Part shown: piece after piece, positions 27,012 to 35,235 of the stretch
Position numbering within the stretch: position 1 is the first letter of the stretch
How the letters are laid out: each line of letters begins with the position of its first letter
DNA from: an uncultured Bacteriovoracaceae bacterium
GTDB lineage: Bacteria > Bdellovibrionota > Bacteriovoracia > Bacteriovoracales > Bacteriovoracaceae
DNA: 48,741 bases
Direction of reading: 5' to 3'
NCBI GenBank assembly: GCA_937923325.1
Contig: CAKZUQ010000006.1
Location: 1-48,741 of the forward strand
Position numbers and translations under genes: made by a program
Notes under the pieces: model-generated
Seen by the model: the letters and a program-made list of their open reading frames with translations, nothing else
Database searches by the model: none
What the model was told of the DNA's origin: nothing

Positions 27012-27800
27012 ATGGAATATCCGCAACTAAAGCGTGCAATTGAAGTAATTAAGGCCTTACATCACCCTACTACTGGCTGCCACTGGGATATTAAACAAAC
27101 TCATAAGTCTCTACTTAAATATTTAATTGAAGAATCTTATGAATTTGTCCATGCTGCAGAAATGAATGATGCTAAAAAAATGGAAGAAGAAATTGGAGAT
27201 GTTCTACTTCAAGTATTACACCACTGTGAGATTTCACAAAGACACACTCCATTTGATATAGAATCTGTTGCAAAAGTCATGGCCGATAAAATGATCAAGA
27301 GACACCCTCATGTATTTGAAGACCCAAACAGCGCAAAAAATGAACAAGAAGTTAAAGAAAATTGGGCAAAAATTAAACAAGAAGAAAAGATTAAAAAGAA
27401 AGAAAGTTTTTTCACTGAAGAAGATACCTTTATGCCAGCGCTTATGAGTGCAGATAAAATTGGAGCAAAGTCCGCGAAAGTAAACTTTGACTGGGATCAT
27501 GTAGATCAAGTACTAGCAAAAGTTGATGAGGAACTTCAAGAAGTAAAAGATGAAATGTTTGATATCAAAAATAATAAAGCTCGTATTAAAGATGAAATTG
27601 GAGACCTATTATTCAGTGTAACTCAACTAGCAAGGCATATGGATATTGATGCCGAGGATGCTCTAAGACAAGCAAACTTAAAGTTCATTGGGCGATTTAC
27701 AAAGCTGGAAACTCTTATTAATTCTGAGAATAAAGATATGATGAAGATGAAAGTGCCAGAACTCGAAGAGTACTGGCAACGTATCAAAAAATTAAAGTAG
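27012..27800 (+). CDS. mazG: Nucleoside triphosphate pyrophosphohydrolase MazG
   Basis: MazG hydrolyses nucleoside triphosphates to monophosphates and clears aberrant nucleotides. The 262-aa length matches the two-domain E. coli form. The N-terminal domain has LIEESYEFVHA (Glu40, Glu41, Glu44) and EEIGDVLLQVLHH (Glu60, Asp63), giving the EExxE...ExxD metal site. The second domain repeats it (KVDEELQEVKDEM ... DEIGDLLFSVTQLARH). The start has GGAG five bases upstream. The 3' end overlaps the convergent M3 peptidase gene by nine bases. Confidence 0.94.
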   Translation: MEYPQLKRAIEVIKALHHPTTGCHWDIKQTHKSLLKYLIEESYEFVHAAEMNDAKKMEEEIGDVLLQVLHHCEISQRHTPFDIESVAKVMADKMIKRHPHVFEDPNSAKNEQEVKENWAKIKQEEKIKKKESFFTEEDTFMPALMSADKIGAKSAKVNFDWDHVDQVLAKVDEELQEVKDEMFDIKNNKARIKDEIGDLLFSVTQLARHMDIDAEDALRQANLKFIGRFTKLETLINSENKDMMKMKVPELEEYWQRIKKLK

Positions 27801-29816
27801 TCCAGCTCTTCTTAAAAGTGGTTCTACATCAGGCTCATGACCTCTGAAGTTTTTGTATAACTCCATAGCGTCAACACTTCCACCCTTTTCAAGAATATTC
27901 TCTTTAAATAAGGTTGCCGTTTTCTTGTCAAAGATACCATTTTCTTTAAATGCTTCAAATGCATCAGCATCTAAAACCTCTGCCCATTTATAAGAATAGT
28001 AACCTGAAGAATAACCTCCATGAGGAAAGATATGTCCAAATGAACAAAGCATATTGCCACCAGTTCTTGGATACGGAGAATATTTCTCCATAACTTCATC
28101 TTCAAACTTAGCAATATCGGTAATTTCTTTTGGATCAGTATTATGAAGGCTCATATCAAGGTAACCAAAACTTAATTGTCTCATTGTTCCTAGTCCTTCT
28201 AAAAATGTATTTGCTGCTTTTATTTTTGCTACATACTCAGAAGGAATTTTTTCACCTGTTTCATAATGAACTGCAAATAGATCTAAACATTCTTTTTCTA
28301 AAACCCAGTTTTCCATAACTTGTGATGGTAATTCAACAAAGTCCCAATAAACATTAGTTCCTGCTACAGATCTATAAGTACACTTTGATAATAGACCATG
28401 AATAGCATGACCAAACTCGTGAAATAAAGTTGTGACTTCATTAAGGTTTAAAAGAGATGGTTTTGTTTGTGTTGGTTTTGTAAAATTACATGTGATCGAT
28501 ACATGAGGATGCCTTACTTTACCAAACATTAAGCCTTGAGAGATTATATCATTCATCCATGCACCTGGACGTTTTTCAGCTCTTGGGTGAAAGTCTGTAT
28601 AGAATAAACCTATAAATGAATCGTCTAAATTAAGAACCTCATACACTTTAACATCTTCATGAAACACTGGGATGTCTTTTGCTTCTTTAAATTTAACATC
28701 GTAAAGTTTTGTAGCAATATCAAATACACCTTGAACAACATTTTCTAATTTAAAATAAGGACGAAGAAGTTCATCATCCATATCCAGTTCTCTTTTTTTC
28801 AGTATTTCAGTGTAAAAAGCAGCATCCCAAGACTTAAAATCACTATCACCTGTAAGTTCAGTTTTTAAATCTACTAATTTTTTAAGATCAGCCTCTGTCG
28901 CTGGCCTAGCTTTATCATGAAGCTTTCCTAGAAACTCTAATACCGTCTCAGGAGTCTTGGCCATTCTTTCTTCTAAGATAAAGTATGAGTGGTTCTTATA
29001 TCCTAATAGCTTTGCCCTCTCGTCTTTTAACTCGAGCATTCTTTTAACATTTTTAGAGTTATCATACTCACCACCAAATGCTTTTGATCCACTTGCTTTT
29101 GCCATTTTTTCTCTTAGATCTCTATTTTGACAGTACTGAAGAAATGGACCGATACTTGGATAGTCTAAAGTAAATACCCACTTCCCATCTAAGTCTCTTT
29201 TCTTAGCTTCTCCGGCCGCTGCTTCCACAACACCTGCTGGCATGCCTTCAAGATCTTTTTTATCATCAATCGTTAGAAAGTAAGCATTATTTGCAAGACG
29301 AACATTCTCAGTAAAACTATTATCTAGCTTCGCCATCTCCTCATCAATTGCTCTGATTTTATTTTTTTGCTCAGTATTTAAAAGAGCTCCATTTCTTGAG
29401 AAGCTTTTATAAAATTTGTCAGTCATTCTTTTTTGCTCAACAGTTAAGTTTTCTTTGTCTTGGTTTTCATAAACGTACTTAACTTTTGAGAATAGCTCTA
29501 AGTCTAGAGTAATATCATTATTGTATTTTGTTAAAATTTCTGAAAATTCATCAGCTATTTTTTGAATATCTTCAGTACAATGAGCACTGTATAATCCATA
29601 ATAAATACCAGAAATATATGAAACTTCATCATCTGATGTTTCCATCGCTACAATCGTATTTTCAAAATTTGGTTCTTTAACCTTTTTAATTTTTTCAATA
29701 TTTTCTCTACCAAGCTCAATTGCTTTAAGAAGAGCAGGAATAAAATCTTCCCCCTTAACTAAATCATAAGGGATGGCCTCGTGTTTATTTTTTGATAGTC
29801 CTAGTAAGTAATCCAT
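27792..29816 (-). CDS. prlC: M3-family oligopeptidase A
   Basis: A 674-aa cytoplasmic zinc endopeptidase that degrades short peptides, including cleaved signal peptides. The zinc motif HEFGH is at residues 466-470 within EVTTLFHEFGHAIHG, with the third ligand in the downstream YWDFVELPSQVMENW segment. Residues 1-250 form the long helical domain of M3 enzymes. The length and these motifs fit oligopeptidase A / dipeptidyl carboxypeptidase; the two are hard to separate by eye. SD AGGAG precedes the ATG. It is third in a unit with the DtxR-like regulator and Npt-like carrier (23-base gap). Uptake of prey peptides and nucleotides would suit this set. Confidence 0.92.
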   Translation of the reverse strand: MDYLLGLSKNKHEAIPYDLVKGEDFIPALLKAIELGRENIEKIKKVKEPNFENTIVAMETSDDEVSYISGIYYGLYSAHCTEDIQKIADEFSEILTKYNNDITLDLELFSKVKYVYENQDKENLTVEQKRMTDKFYKSFSRNGALLNTEQKNKIRAIDEEMAKLDNSFTENVRLANNAYFLTIDDKKDLEGMPAGVVEAAAGEAKKRDLDGKWVFTLDYPSIGPFLQYCQNRDLREKMAKASGSKAFGGEYDNSKNVKRMLELKDERAKLLGYKNHSYFILEERMAKTPETVLEFLGKLHDKARPATEADLKKLVDLKTELTGDSDFKSWDAAFYTEILKKRELDMDDELLRPYFKLENVVQGVFDIATKLYDVKFKEAKDIPVFHEDVKVYEVLNLDDSFIGLFYTDFHPRAEKRPGAWMNDIISQGLMFGKVRHPHVSITCNFTKPTQTKPSLLNLNEVTTLFHEFGHAIHGLLSKCTYRSVAGTNVYWDFVELPSQVMENWVLEKECLDLFAVHYETGEKIPSEYVAKIKAANTFLEGLGTMRQLSFGYLDMSLHNTDPKEITDIAKFEDEVMEKYSPYPRTGGNMLCSFGHIFPHGGYSSGYYSYKWAEVLDADAFEAFKENGIFDKKTATLFKENILEKGGSVDAMELYKNFRGHEPDVEPLLRRAGLL

Positions 29817-29839
29817 GGATTCTCCTTTTATATTTGAAT

Positions 29840-31078
29840 TTATTTATCTGAATATAGTTTTTTCTTTTTTTGTTCTTTAAATAGTAAAACAATTGCTACA
29901 AGCCATAAAACGATAAATACAGCTTGAATAGAATTTAAACTGCCCATTTGTTTTACAGCAAAAAAGCTCATGACAAAGGCTATAAGGGCTTTTGCTGTTC
30001 TATAGATAAAAATATCTGTAATATATTTTGCGCCGAACTTCTGAGTGCTTTCAAGAGGATGATACATAACTTCTTTTGCCACTGCAAAAATAGAGTAATC
30101 TGTTGCTTTCATACTAATAAAAACCCCAGCAACAACAAATAATGCTCCTCCACCAAAAGATAATCCGCCAAAGATAAGTGCTAAATATAGAATTGGAACA
30201 AAGAAGAATATATTTTTTACATTTACTCTCATAAGTAGATATGGAAGAACTATAAATTGTAAAAATAATGTAACCATATTTATGTACTTATAAATATTGC
30301 CTAAATACTCTGTTCGAGCATCTTTTGACTCTACAACTTTTTCAAAAACAATATTAAATTGCAAATCAGCAATAAAGATAACAAACTGAGTTAATGCCAC
30401 AACTGTAGCGATTAAAAAGACATATTTTCTAACACCTTCAATTGACTTAAGAGGAGTATGGTTCTTTTCTTTTTTATCAGGTACAAGCCCAGCACTTTTA
30501 GTTTGATAGAAAGCAATAATTGTAAAAATAATAATTGCTAAAGACGTAAAGAATACGACATCCGTACCATATGATTTTGCTAGATTTGATGTTAGCTGAC
30601 CACCTATTATCCCACCAATACTTCCTGCTCCACCAAGAGGGCCATAGAGTCTTTTAACTTGTTCCATTGAGAAGTAGGCATTACTAAAAGCAAGGCAGAG
30701 GTGGATTAATAGGACAATATATACTTCTTTGATTGCAAATAAAGCATAGGCCATAGTCTTCATTCCATTTTGGTGTAAAAAGAATGCGACCAAGAAAGTT
30801 AGAACTGTAAGGATACCAATAAGACCATATAAGTTGTGAATTCCTATTTTCTTTTGAATTTTATTACTAACTGAAATTACTAAAATTAAAACGACGACAG
30901 ATACAAATGTCGCAAATGAATATTGGTTAGAAGTATATGACTCGTAAAAAAAAGCACCAGTTGATGATCTAGCAAGTGGATAACTAAATAAGGCAAAGAA
31001 GTAAGTAATAAAAATCCACATCCCATTTTTTTTTAATTCAGGAGTTAGGTTTTTTACAAAATTAAGATAGTTATTCAT
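29840..31078 (-). CDS. Npt1/Npt2 (ATP/ADP translocase)-like MFS transporter
   Basis: A 412-aa membrane protein with about 11-12 helices. The segment at residues 325-365 (DYSIFAVAKEVMYHPLE then KFGAKYITDIFIYRTAKA) matches the conserved block of the Npt1/Npt2 nucleotide carrier family. That block is known from ATP/ADP translocases of intracellular bacteria and from MFS-like relatives in free-living ones. KRLYGPLGGAGSIGGIIGGQ (143-162) is also typical. Whether this copy moves nucleotides is not provable by sight. Bdellovibrio is known to take up intact nucleotides from prey. The ATG directly abuts the regulator's stop codon (TAAATG). Confidence 0.75.
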   Translation of the reverse strand: MNNYLNFVKNLTPELKKNGMWIFITYFFALFSYPLARSSTGAFFYESYTSNQYSFATFVSVVVLILVISVSNKIQKKIGIHNLYGLIGILTVLTFLVAFFLHQNGMKTMAYALFAIKEVYIVLLIHLCLAFSNAYFSMEQVKRLYGPLGGAGSIGGIIGGQLTSNLAKSYGTDVVFFTSLAIIIFTIIAFYQTKSAGLVPDKKEKNHTPLKSIEGVRKYVFLIATVVALTQFVIFIADLQFNIVFEKVVESKDARTEYLGNIYKYINMVTLFLQFIVLPYLLMRVNVKNIFFFVPILYLALIFGGLSFGGGALFVVAGVFISMKATDYSIFAVAKEVMYHPLESTQKFGAKYITDIFIYRTAKALIAFVMSFFAVKQMGSLNSIQAVFIVLWLVAIVLLFKEQKKKKLYSDK

Positions 31079-31591
31079 TTATGATTCTAAGTATTTATCA
31101 CCTGTTTGAGCTTCACTAAATTCAATATGAGTCTTAAACTCAGCCAAGCTAAGGTCTGTTTTTACTTTTAATTTATCAGGAGTCTTCGTTACAAGTTTCA
31201 TAAACTGAAAAAAGTTTTCACGAGTTTGATCACTTAATAAATGCTCCATTAAACAAGAGTCTTTATGAGCTACATCTTCATCAACTCCTAAAACATCTTT
31301 TAAGAAGTAATATAACAAAGTTCTAGAAGAAAGAATTGAATGAACTTCATCATGCCCTCTATCAGATAATGATAAAAACTTCGACTCATCCTCAACTACT
31401 AAGTCTTTTTTCTTCAAATTGTTTAAAGCTGTAGAAACACTTCCTTTTGTTAGCCCCATGTCTTTCGCTATATCAGTTACACGTGCGTAACCTTTGGCTT
31501 CTTTTAACTTATGAATAGTTAAAAGGTAATGGGCCATAGAGTGAGTTAAATCACTGTCAGAAGTATGCTGAATTGAAGATTTTTTTGTCAT
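31079..31591 (-). CDS. DtxR/MntR-family metal-responsive regulator
   Basis: A 170-aa winged-helix repressor-type protein. The DNA-binding part is residues 35-62 (GYARVTDIAKDMGLTKGSVS, typical DtxR helix-turn-helix), followed by the dimerisation domain. Against DtxR as I recall it, the primary-site ligands Cys113, Glu116 and His117 (SCLMEHLL) are present, but the usual Met10 is His21. Of the ancillary site, His109 is kept while the equivalents of His79 and Glu83 are Arg90 and Tyr94. It lacks the SH3 domain. No Shine-Dalgarno sequence precedes the ATG and the predicted transcript start is nearly at the start codon, so it may be leaderless. It heads a unit with the Npt-like carrier and M3 peptidase. 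Confidence 0.85.
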   Translation of the reverse strand: MTKKSSIQHTSDSDLTHSMAHYLLTIHKLKEAKGYARVTDIAKDMGLTKGSVSTALNNLKKKDLVVEDESKFLSLSDRGHDEVHSILSSRTLLYYFLKDVLGVDEDVAHKDSCLMEHLLSDQTRENFFQFMKLVTKTPDKLKVKTDLSLAEFKTHIEFSEAQTGDKYLES

Positions 31592-31599
31592 AGAATATA

Positions 31600-31627
31600 A
31601 GTATCTATTTTTAGGTTAACCCGTCAA
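31600..31627 (-). promoter_or_regulatory. Candidate promoter and DtxR-box-like operator of the regulator gene
   Basis: On the minus strand TTGACG (31627-31622) and GATACT (31605-31600) are 16 bases apart. Between them lies the 8-bp palindrome GGTTAACC (31614-31621). On the plus strand the site reads TTAGGTTAACC, equal to the left half of the DtxR consensus. The right half is poor. The position between -35 and -10 is where a repressor would block RNA polymerase. Confidence 0.5.
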
Positions 31628-31699
31628 ATGATAATTAATGTTTGCACCTTGATTAAATCAAGACAAGTCACTTAAACAACTTAAGTTATTGATTTTATA

Positions 31700-31705
31700 T
31701 ATAAT
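31700..31705 (+). promoter_or_regulatory. Candidate -10 box of the secreted orphan gene
   Basis: A perfect TATAAT lies about 88 bases before the ATG at 31793. No good -35 is present. Instead the perfect 10-bp palindrome AACTTAAGTT (31678-31687) covers that region, which suggests a regulator-binding site. Confidence 0.35.
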
Positions 31706-31792
31706 CTGCAACCATATATTTTTAACCGCCTAGAATCTCATAAGCGACATGCTAAAATAAAGAAAAGAAATATATATAACAAGGGCATTTAT

Positions 31793-33478
31793 ATGAAAGT
31801 AATTCTATCAGCTACTTTATTCACTCTATCACTGGCCATATCTAGTTATGCTAATGAGGGTGCTTTTGATGAAACAAAGCCATTAACAGATGAAGAAGCT
31901 GCAGCCTCAGAAACATATATTCACCAAGGAAAGGTCCAAGAAACATATAACAAAATGTGTTATGACGAAAATAATGTCCTAAAAGAAGAGTGTAACCAGT
32001 CAAATGAATCTGCATTTAAATCAGATTCAACAGCTGCAAAAGTAGAAGCTATGATGCCAGCGGTAACAAAAGTTTACACTATGATAACTGGTCTTGGAGG
32101 ACAGATGCAGTATATTCAAAAAGAAAACGGTTCTCCAATATTAAAAAATAAAGAAGGTACAATTAGCAAGGATGAATCTGGAGCTTATGTTGATAAGGGT
32201 GGTAATACTGTCTCTCAAAGCGATATCGACAAAGGAGACTATAAGCAACAAACGAAAGATGGCCAGGACTACTGTGCAATGATACCTATGGTTACAGAGA
32301 CTGCAGCTACTTTTTATCAACAAACTAAAAATCAACAAACAGAACAAAACCTTACTCAAACTGAAGGAACCCAGGTTCAGCAAGCCGCTTCTTTCTATGC
32401 TATGGCAAAGGTTCATAAGGACAGATCAAAATCGGCTAAAATGCAAATGGCCGGCTGGGGTTCAACAGCTGCTTGTTATGCAGCAATGATGGCAACGAGT
32501 ACAATTACTGCAAACTTTGGATCTGTAGCAAAAACAGGTGGAGCTGTACTACTCACTTCTTTTTATGGGCTTAAATCAAAAGCTCATTTAGAAAGAGCGG
32601 CATTACTTGAAAAAATGGCCGAGGAACTCCCAAGCGCAGGAGACTGTAACCCTCATACAGAAACCACTTGTTTTTGTAATGAAGATTCTTCAATTGCAAC
32701 AGACCTTTTAAATTATCAAAAATACTGTGTTCCACAGAACTTTCATGCTGAAACTGCCGACTCTTTTGTCTGCATGACAGAAGGCATGACTCCAGACCCA
32801 GCATGTGACTGTAAAAACACTGGAACTTGTATTAATGCAAAGTTTGCTAGTATTGGAGCTAAAATTGGTTTAGATCCATCAGTAATGAATAATCCATTAT
32901 CAGGAATCACTCCTCTATCTTCTGGCTTTGGAACCGCAGGAGTTGATGCTATTACTGACAAAAACTTAGCCTTTGCTAAAAAGACAATTAATGAAAATGC
33001 ACCAACTGACATTCCAAATATAAGTTTAACGGATAAACAAAAATCTCTTGCTAAAGATATGGCAAAGATGGGTGTTCCCAAACTAGCGGTAGTACCTATC
33101 GTATCAGCTAAAAGTTCAGGAGGATTACCAGCGAGTTTAAGCGGTGGAGCTCTAGGGAGTGGTAGTGCAAGTAGAAATTCAAGTTTAAATAAGGCCATGG
33201 CCGCAGTAAAAAAAGCAAGTTTTTCAAGTGGTTCCTCAGCTAAAACATCCAGATCTAAAAGTTCTAATAGCTTTAATCCGTATAGTAAGTATGGAAAAAA
33301 GAATTCAAATAGAGGCGCTAAAGGAGTAGATATTATAAACTTTGCTCAAAAGGCCCAAAGAGAAGCGACTATTAATAAAGATACATCTAAGCCGATCTTT
33401 GACATCATCACTAATAGATACAAAACGACTGCTTGGAGAGAGTTTAAAGATAATATACAAGAAAGCTCAAAGAAGTGA
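31793..33478 (+). CDS. Secreted protein of unknown function with cysteine cluster
   Basis: A 561-aa exported protein. The signal peptide is residues 1-20 (ending SSYA), with SD AAGGG. Then come an acidic and Gln-rich region and two weakly hydrophobic Ala/Gly/Ser-rich helices (about 220-260; AACYAAMMATSTITA and GGAVLLTSFYG). A Cys-rich segment (about 285-345) includes TTCFCNED, ACDCKNTGTC and three further Cys. The tail from about residue 445 is Ser/Ala/Lys-rich and low in complexity. I recognise no family. The Cys pattern suggests disulfides or metal binding outside the cytoplasm. It is divergent from the DtxR-like gene, and its stop lies two bases from that of the convergent aldo/keto reductase gene. 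Confidence 0.65.
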   Translation: MKVILSATLFTLSLAISSYANEGAFDETKPLTDEEAAASETYIHQGKVQETYNKMCYDENNVLKEECNQSNESAFKSDSTAAKVEAMMPAVTKVYTMITGLGGQMQYIQKENGSPILKNKEGTISKDESGAYVDKGGNTVSQSDIDKGDYKQQTKDGQDYCAMIPMVTETAATFYQQTKNQQTEQNLTQTEGTQVQQAASFYAMAKVHKDRSKSAKMQMAGWGSTAACYAAMMATSTITANFGSVAKTGGAVLLTSFYGLKSKAHLERAALLEKMAEELPSAGDCNPHTETTCFCNEDSSIATDLLNYQKYCVPQNFHAETADSFVCMTEGMTPDPACDCKNTGTCINAKFASIGAKIGLDPSVMNNPLSGITPLSSGFGTAGVDAITDKNLAFAKKTINENAPTDIPNISLTDKQKSLAKDMAKMGVPKLAVVPIVSAKSSGGLPASLSGGALGSGSASRNSSLNKAMAAVKKASFSSGSSAKTSRSKSSNSFNPYSKYGKKNSNRGAKGVDIINFAQKAQREATINKDTSKPIFDIITNRYKTTAWREFKDNIQESSKK

Positions 33479-33480
33479 GT

Positions 33481-34722
33481 TTACTCGGTAAAAAATGGTT
33501 TTAATTTATCAACGTACTCCAATTTTCTCATTCCAACGAGAATAATATCTGCACCAAATGTTTGATATTTCTCTATCGCCATTACAGATAAATCACTATC
33601 ACTTTCAAGTAATAAGCCTTTATCAATTGCTTGAGCTTTAAACTGATTTGCACGTTCATTCATATTTTTCTTCGCTATATCACTAGAAAGATCAAAAAGT
33701 TCATAAAATGGTTGAGAGTCTTTTGCCGTTAAATCTTCTCCCCAAACTTGAGCAACAAAGGGAAAAAAATAAGCAAAAAATATTTGTTCAACAGCATCAA
33801 TAGAATGTTGTTTATTCCAAAGTTCAGAAAACTGTTTCATGATAGACACTTCAAAAAGTTTTTCATCACCTTCTTCTTTGCTTTCTTCCCACTTATTCAC
33901 AAGAGGAGTTATTAGTCTATTAAACTCTTGATTGATATACTCTTCAGTAAGTACTTCACTTACTTCATAATTTGCTAATCTCACTAAACCTTTTTCTGTA
34001 ATTGCATTAAGAGGTCTATTAACCATTGTTTTTAAACCCAAAGACTGGGCTTTTTCAAATAAGTGATCACCACCAAATTGTCTTTCTAAAGCACCCAGCT
34101 CAAGAAGATTCATAGGAAATTGTATGTATTTAAAATGTTTTAGATTATTTTTAGTAGCTATCTCATACACACTCTCAAGATTTGTAGATTCATGATCTTC
34201 TTTTGGATCTATAAAAGTATTTGAACTAATTCCGTATGACTTTATTTTTCCAAGTTTCACTTGTTCCTCTAAATAAATAAAAGCTTTTTCAATTCTATTA
34301 TAGTATTCAGCTTTGTCAGAGTTTGGTGTTTTTAAATAGTACTCTGGATTATGTAGTAGATAGATATCTATAGAATCAACTCCTAGTCTTTCTAAAGAAG
34401 TGTTTAATTGATTTTCAATAAAACTTGGATGTATTGAGTGATAAATATTTTCAGAGAATTTAACAAGGTCTGCTTGAAGTTCATCATTGTCTTTAATAAC
34501 ATCAAAAACACCACCTTGAATATATCCAACTTTTGAAACAATAGTTGGTCTATAATTAGACTCCTTTAGCACTTTCCCAATAAGTTTTTCTGAATCTCCA
34601 TTAGTGTAAATGCTAGATGTATCAATTAAAGAACAACCTGAGTCCAAAGCATACTTTAATGCTTCATAATGCCCCTTAGACTCAATACTAACTCTGTATC
34701 CACCAAAACCAATTATACTCAT
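33481..34722 (-). CDS. Aldo/keto reductase family protein
   Basis: A 413-aa protein whose N-terminal 330 residues form an aldo/keto reductase barrel. The usual tetrad is present: Asp34 and Tyr39 (LIDTSSIYTNG), Lys64 (IVSKVGY) and His124 (YLLHNPEYYL). GFGGYR at the start is typical of this group. It is about 90 residues longer than common bacterial members: there is an inserted charged helical region (about 270-320, with NKWEESKEEGDEKLF) before the last helices. The NAD(P)H-dependent substrate is unknown. It follows rpiB by eight bases, which hints at sugar metabolism but does not prove it. Confidence 0.85.
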   Translation of the reverse strand: MSIIGFGGYRVSIESKGHYEALKYALDSGCSLIDTSSIYTNGDSEKLIGKVLKESNYRPTIVSKVGYIQGGVFDVIKDNDELQADLVKFSENIYHSIHPSFIENQLNTSLERLGVDSIDIYLLHNPEYYLKTPNSDKAEYYNRIEKAFIYLEEQVKLGKIKSYGISSNTFIDPKEDHESTNLESVYEIATKNNLKHFKYIQFPMNLLELGALERQFGGDHLFEKAQSLGLKTMVNRPLNAITEKGLVRLANYEVSEVLTEEYINQEFNRLITPLVNKWEESKEEGDEKLFEVSIMKQFSELWNKQHSIDAVEQIFFAYFFPFVAQVWGEDLTAKDSQPFYELFDLSSDIAKKNMNERANQFKAQAIDKGLLLESDSDLSVMAIEKYQTFGADIILVGMRKLEYVDKLKPFFTE

Positions 34723-34730
34723 ACTACTTC

Positions 34731-35165
34731 CTAATTATCTAACATATCTGTTCGAGTCTTGTGTCTACCACCCTCAAACTCAGTTGTTAACCATGTATCA
34801 GTAATTTCTTTTAATTGATCAATTGTATTTCTTCTGGCACCAAGACATAGGATATTTGAGTTGTTGTGTAATCTGCTCATTTTTGCATCTTCAACATCTC
34901 TACACAAAGCCCCACGAATTCCTTTAAATCTATTGACTGCAATAGAGATCCCAATTCCTGAACCACAAAGAGCGATTCCAATACCATTATTATCTAAAAC
35001 TTCTTTTGCTATCTTTATTCCAAATTCAGGGTAATGAACGCTTTCTGAAGTATTCGTTCCAAGGTTTATAATTTCAAAACGCTCAGAAAGATAATCTATA
35101 AGTAATTGTTTTTCTTCGAAAGCTGCGTGGTCTGATGAAATATATAACTTTTGTGTGTTCTTCAT
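34731..35165 (-). CDS. rpiB: Ribose 5-phosphate isomerase B
   Basis: RpiB interconverts ribulose 5-phosphate and ribose 5-phosphate in the pentose phosphate pathway. The 144-aa protein has SSDHAAF (Asp12, His13), ALCGSGIGISIAVNR (catalytic Cys67 and the anion-hole glycines), and CRDVEDAKMSRLHNNSNILCLGAR (His100, Asn101). The Cys marks the RpiB group rather than related LacA/LacB subunits. SD CAGGAG lies eight bases upstream. It is separated from ahcY by a strong terminator, so it starts a short unit with the aldo/keto reductase gene. Confidence 0.93.
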   Translation of the reverse strand: MKNTQKLYISSDHAAFEEKQLLIDYLSERFEIINLGTNTSESVHYPEFGIKIAKEVLDNNGIGIALCGSGIGISIAVNRFKGIRGALCRDVEDAKMSRLHNNSNILCLGARRNTIDQLKEITDTWLTTEFEGGRHKTRTDMLDN

Positions 35166-35198
35166 ATTTCTGGCTCCTGTTTTTTAATGATTTTAAAC

Positions 35199-35231
35199 CA
35201 AAAAAAAGCCACCCGAAGGTGGCCTATATTT
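35199..35231 (-). terminator. ahcY rho-independent terminator
   Basis: On the minus strand GCCACC and GGTGGC form a perfect 6-bp stem around the very stable TTCG tetraloop, followed by TTTTTTTT. It lies about 12 bases after the ahcY stop codon. Confidence 0.92.
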
Positions 35232-35235
35232 TATT

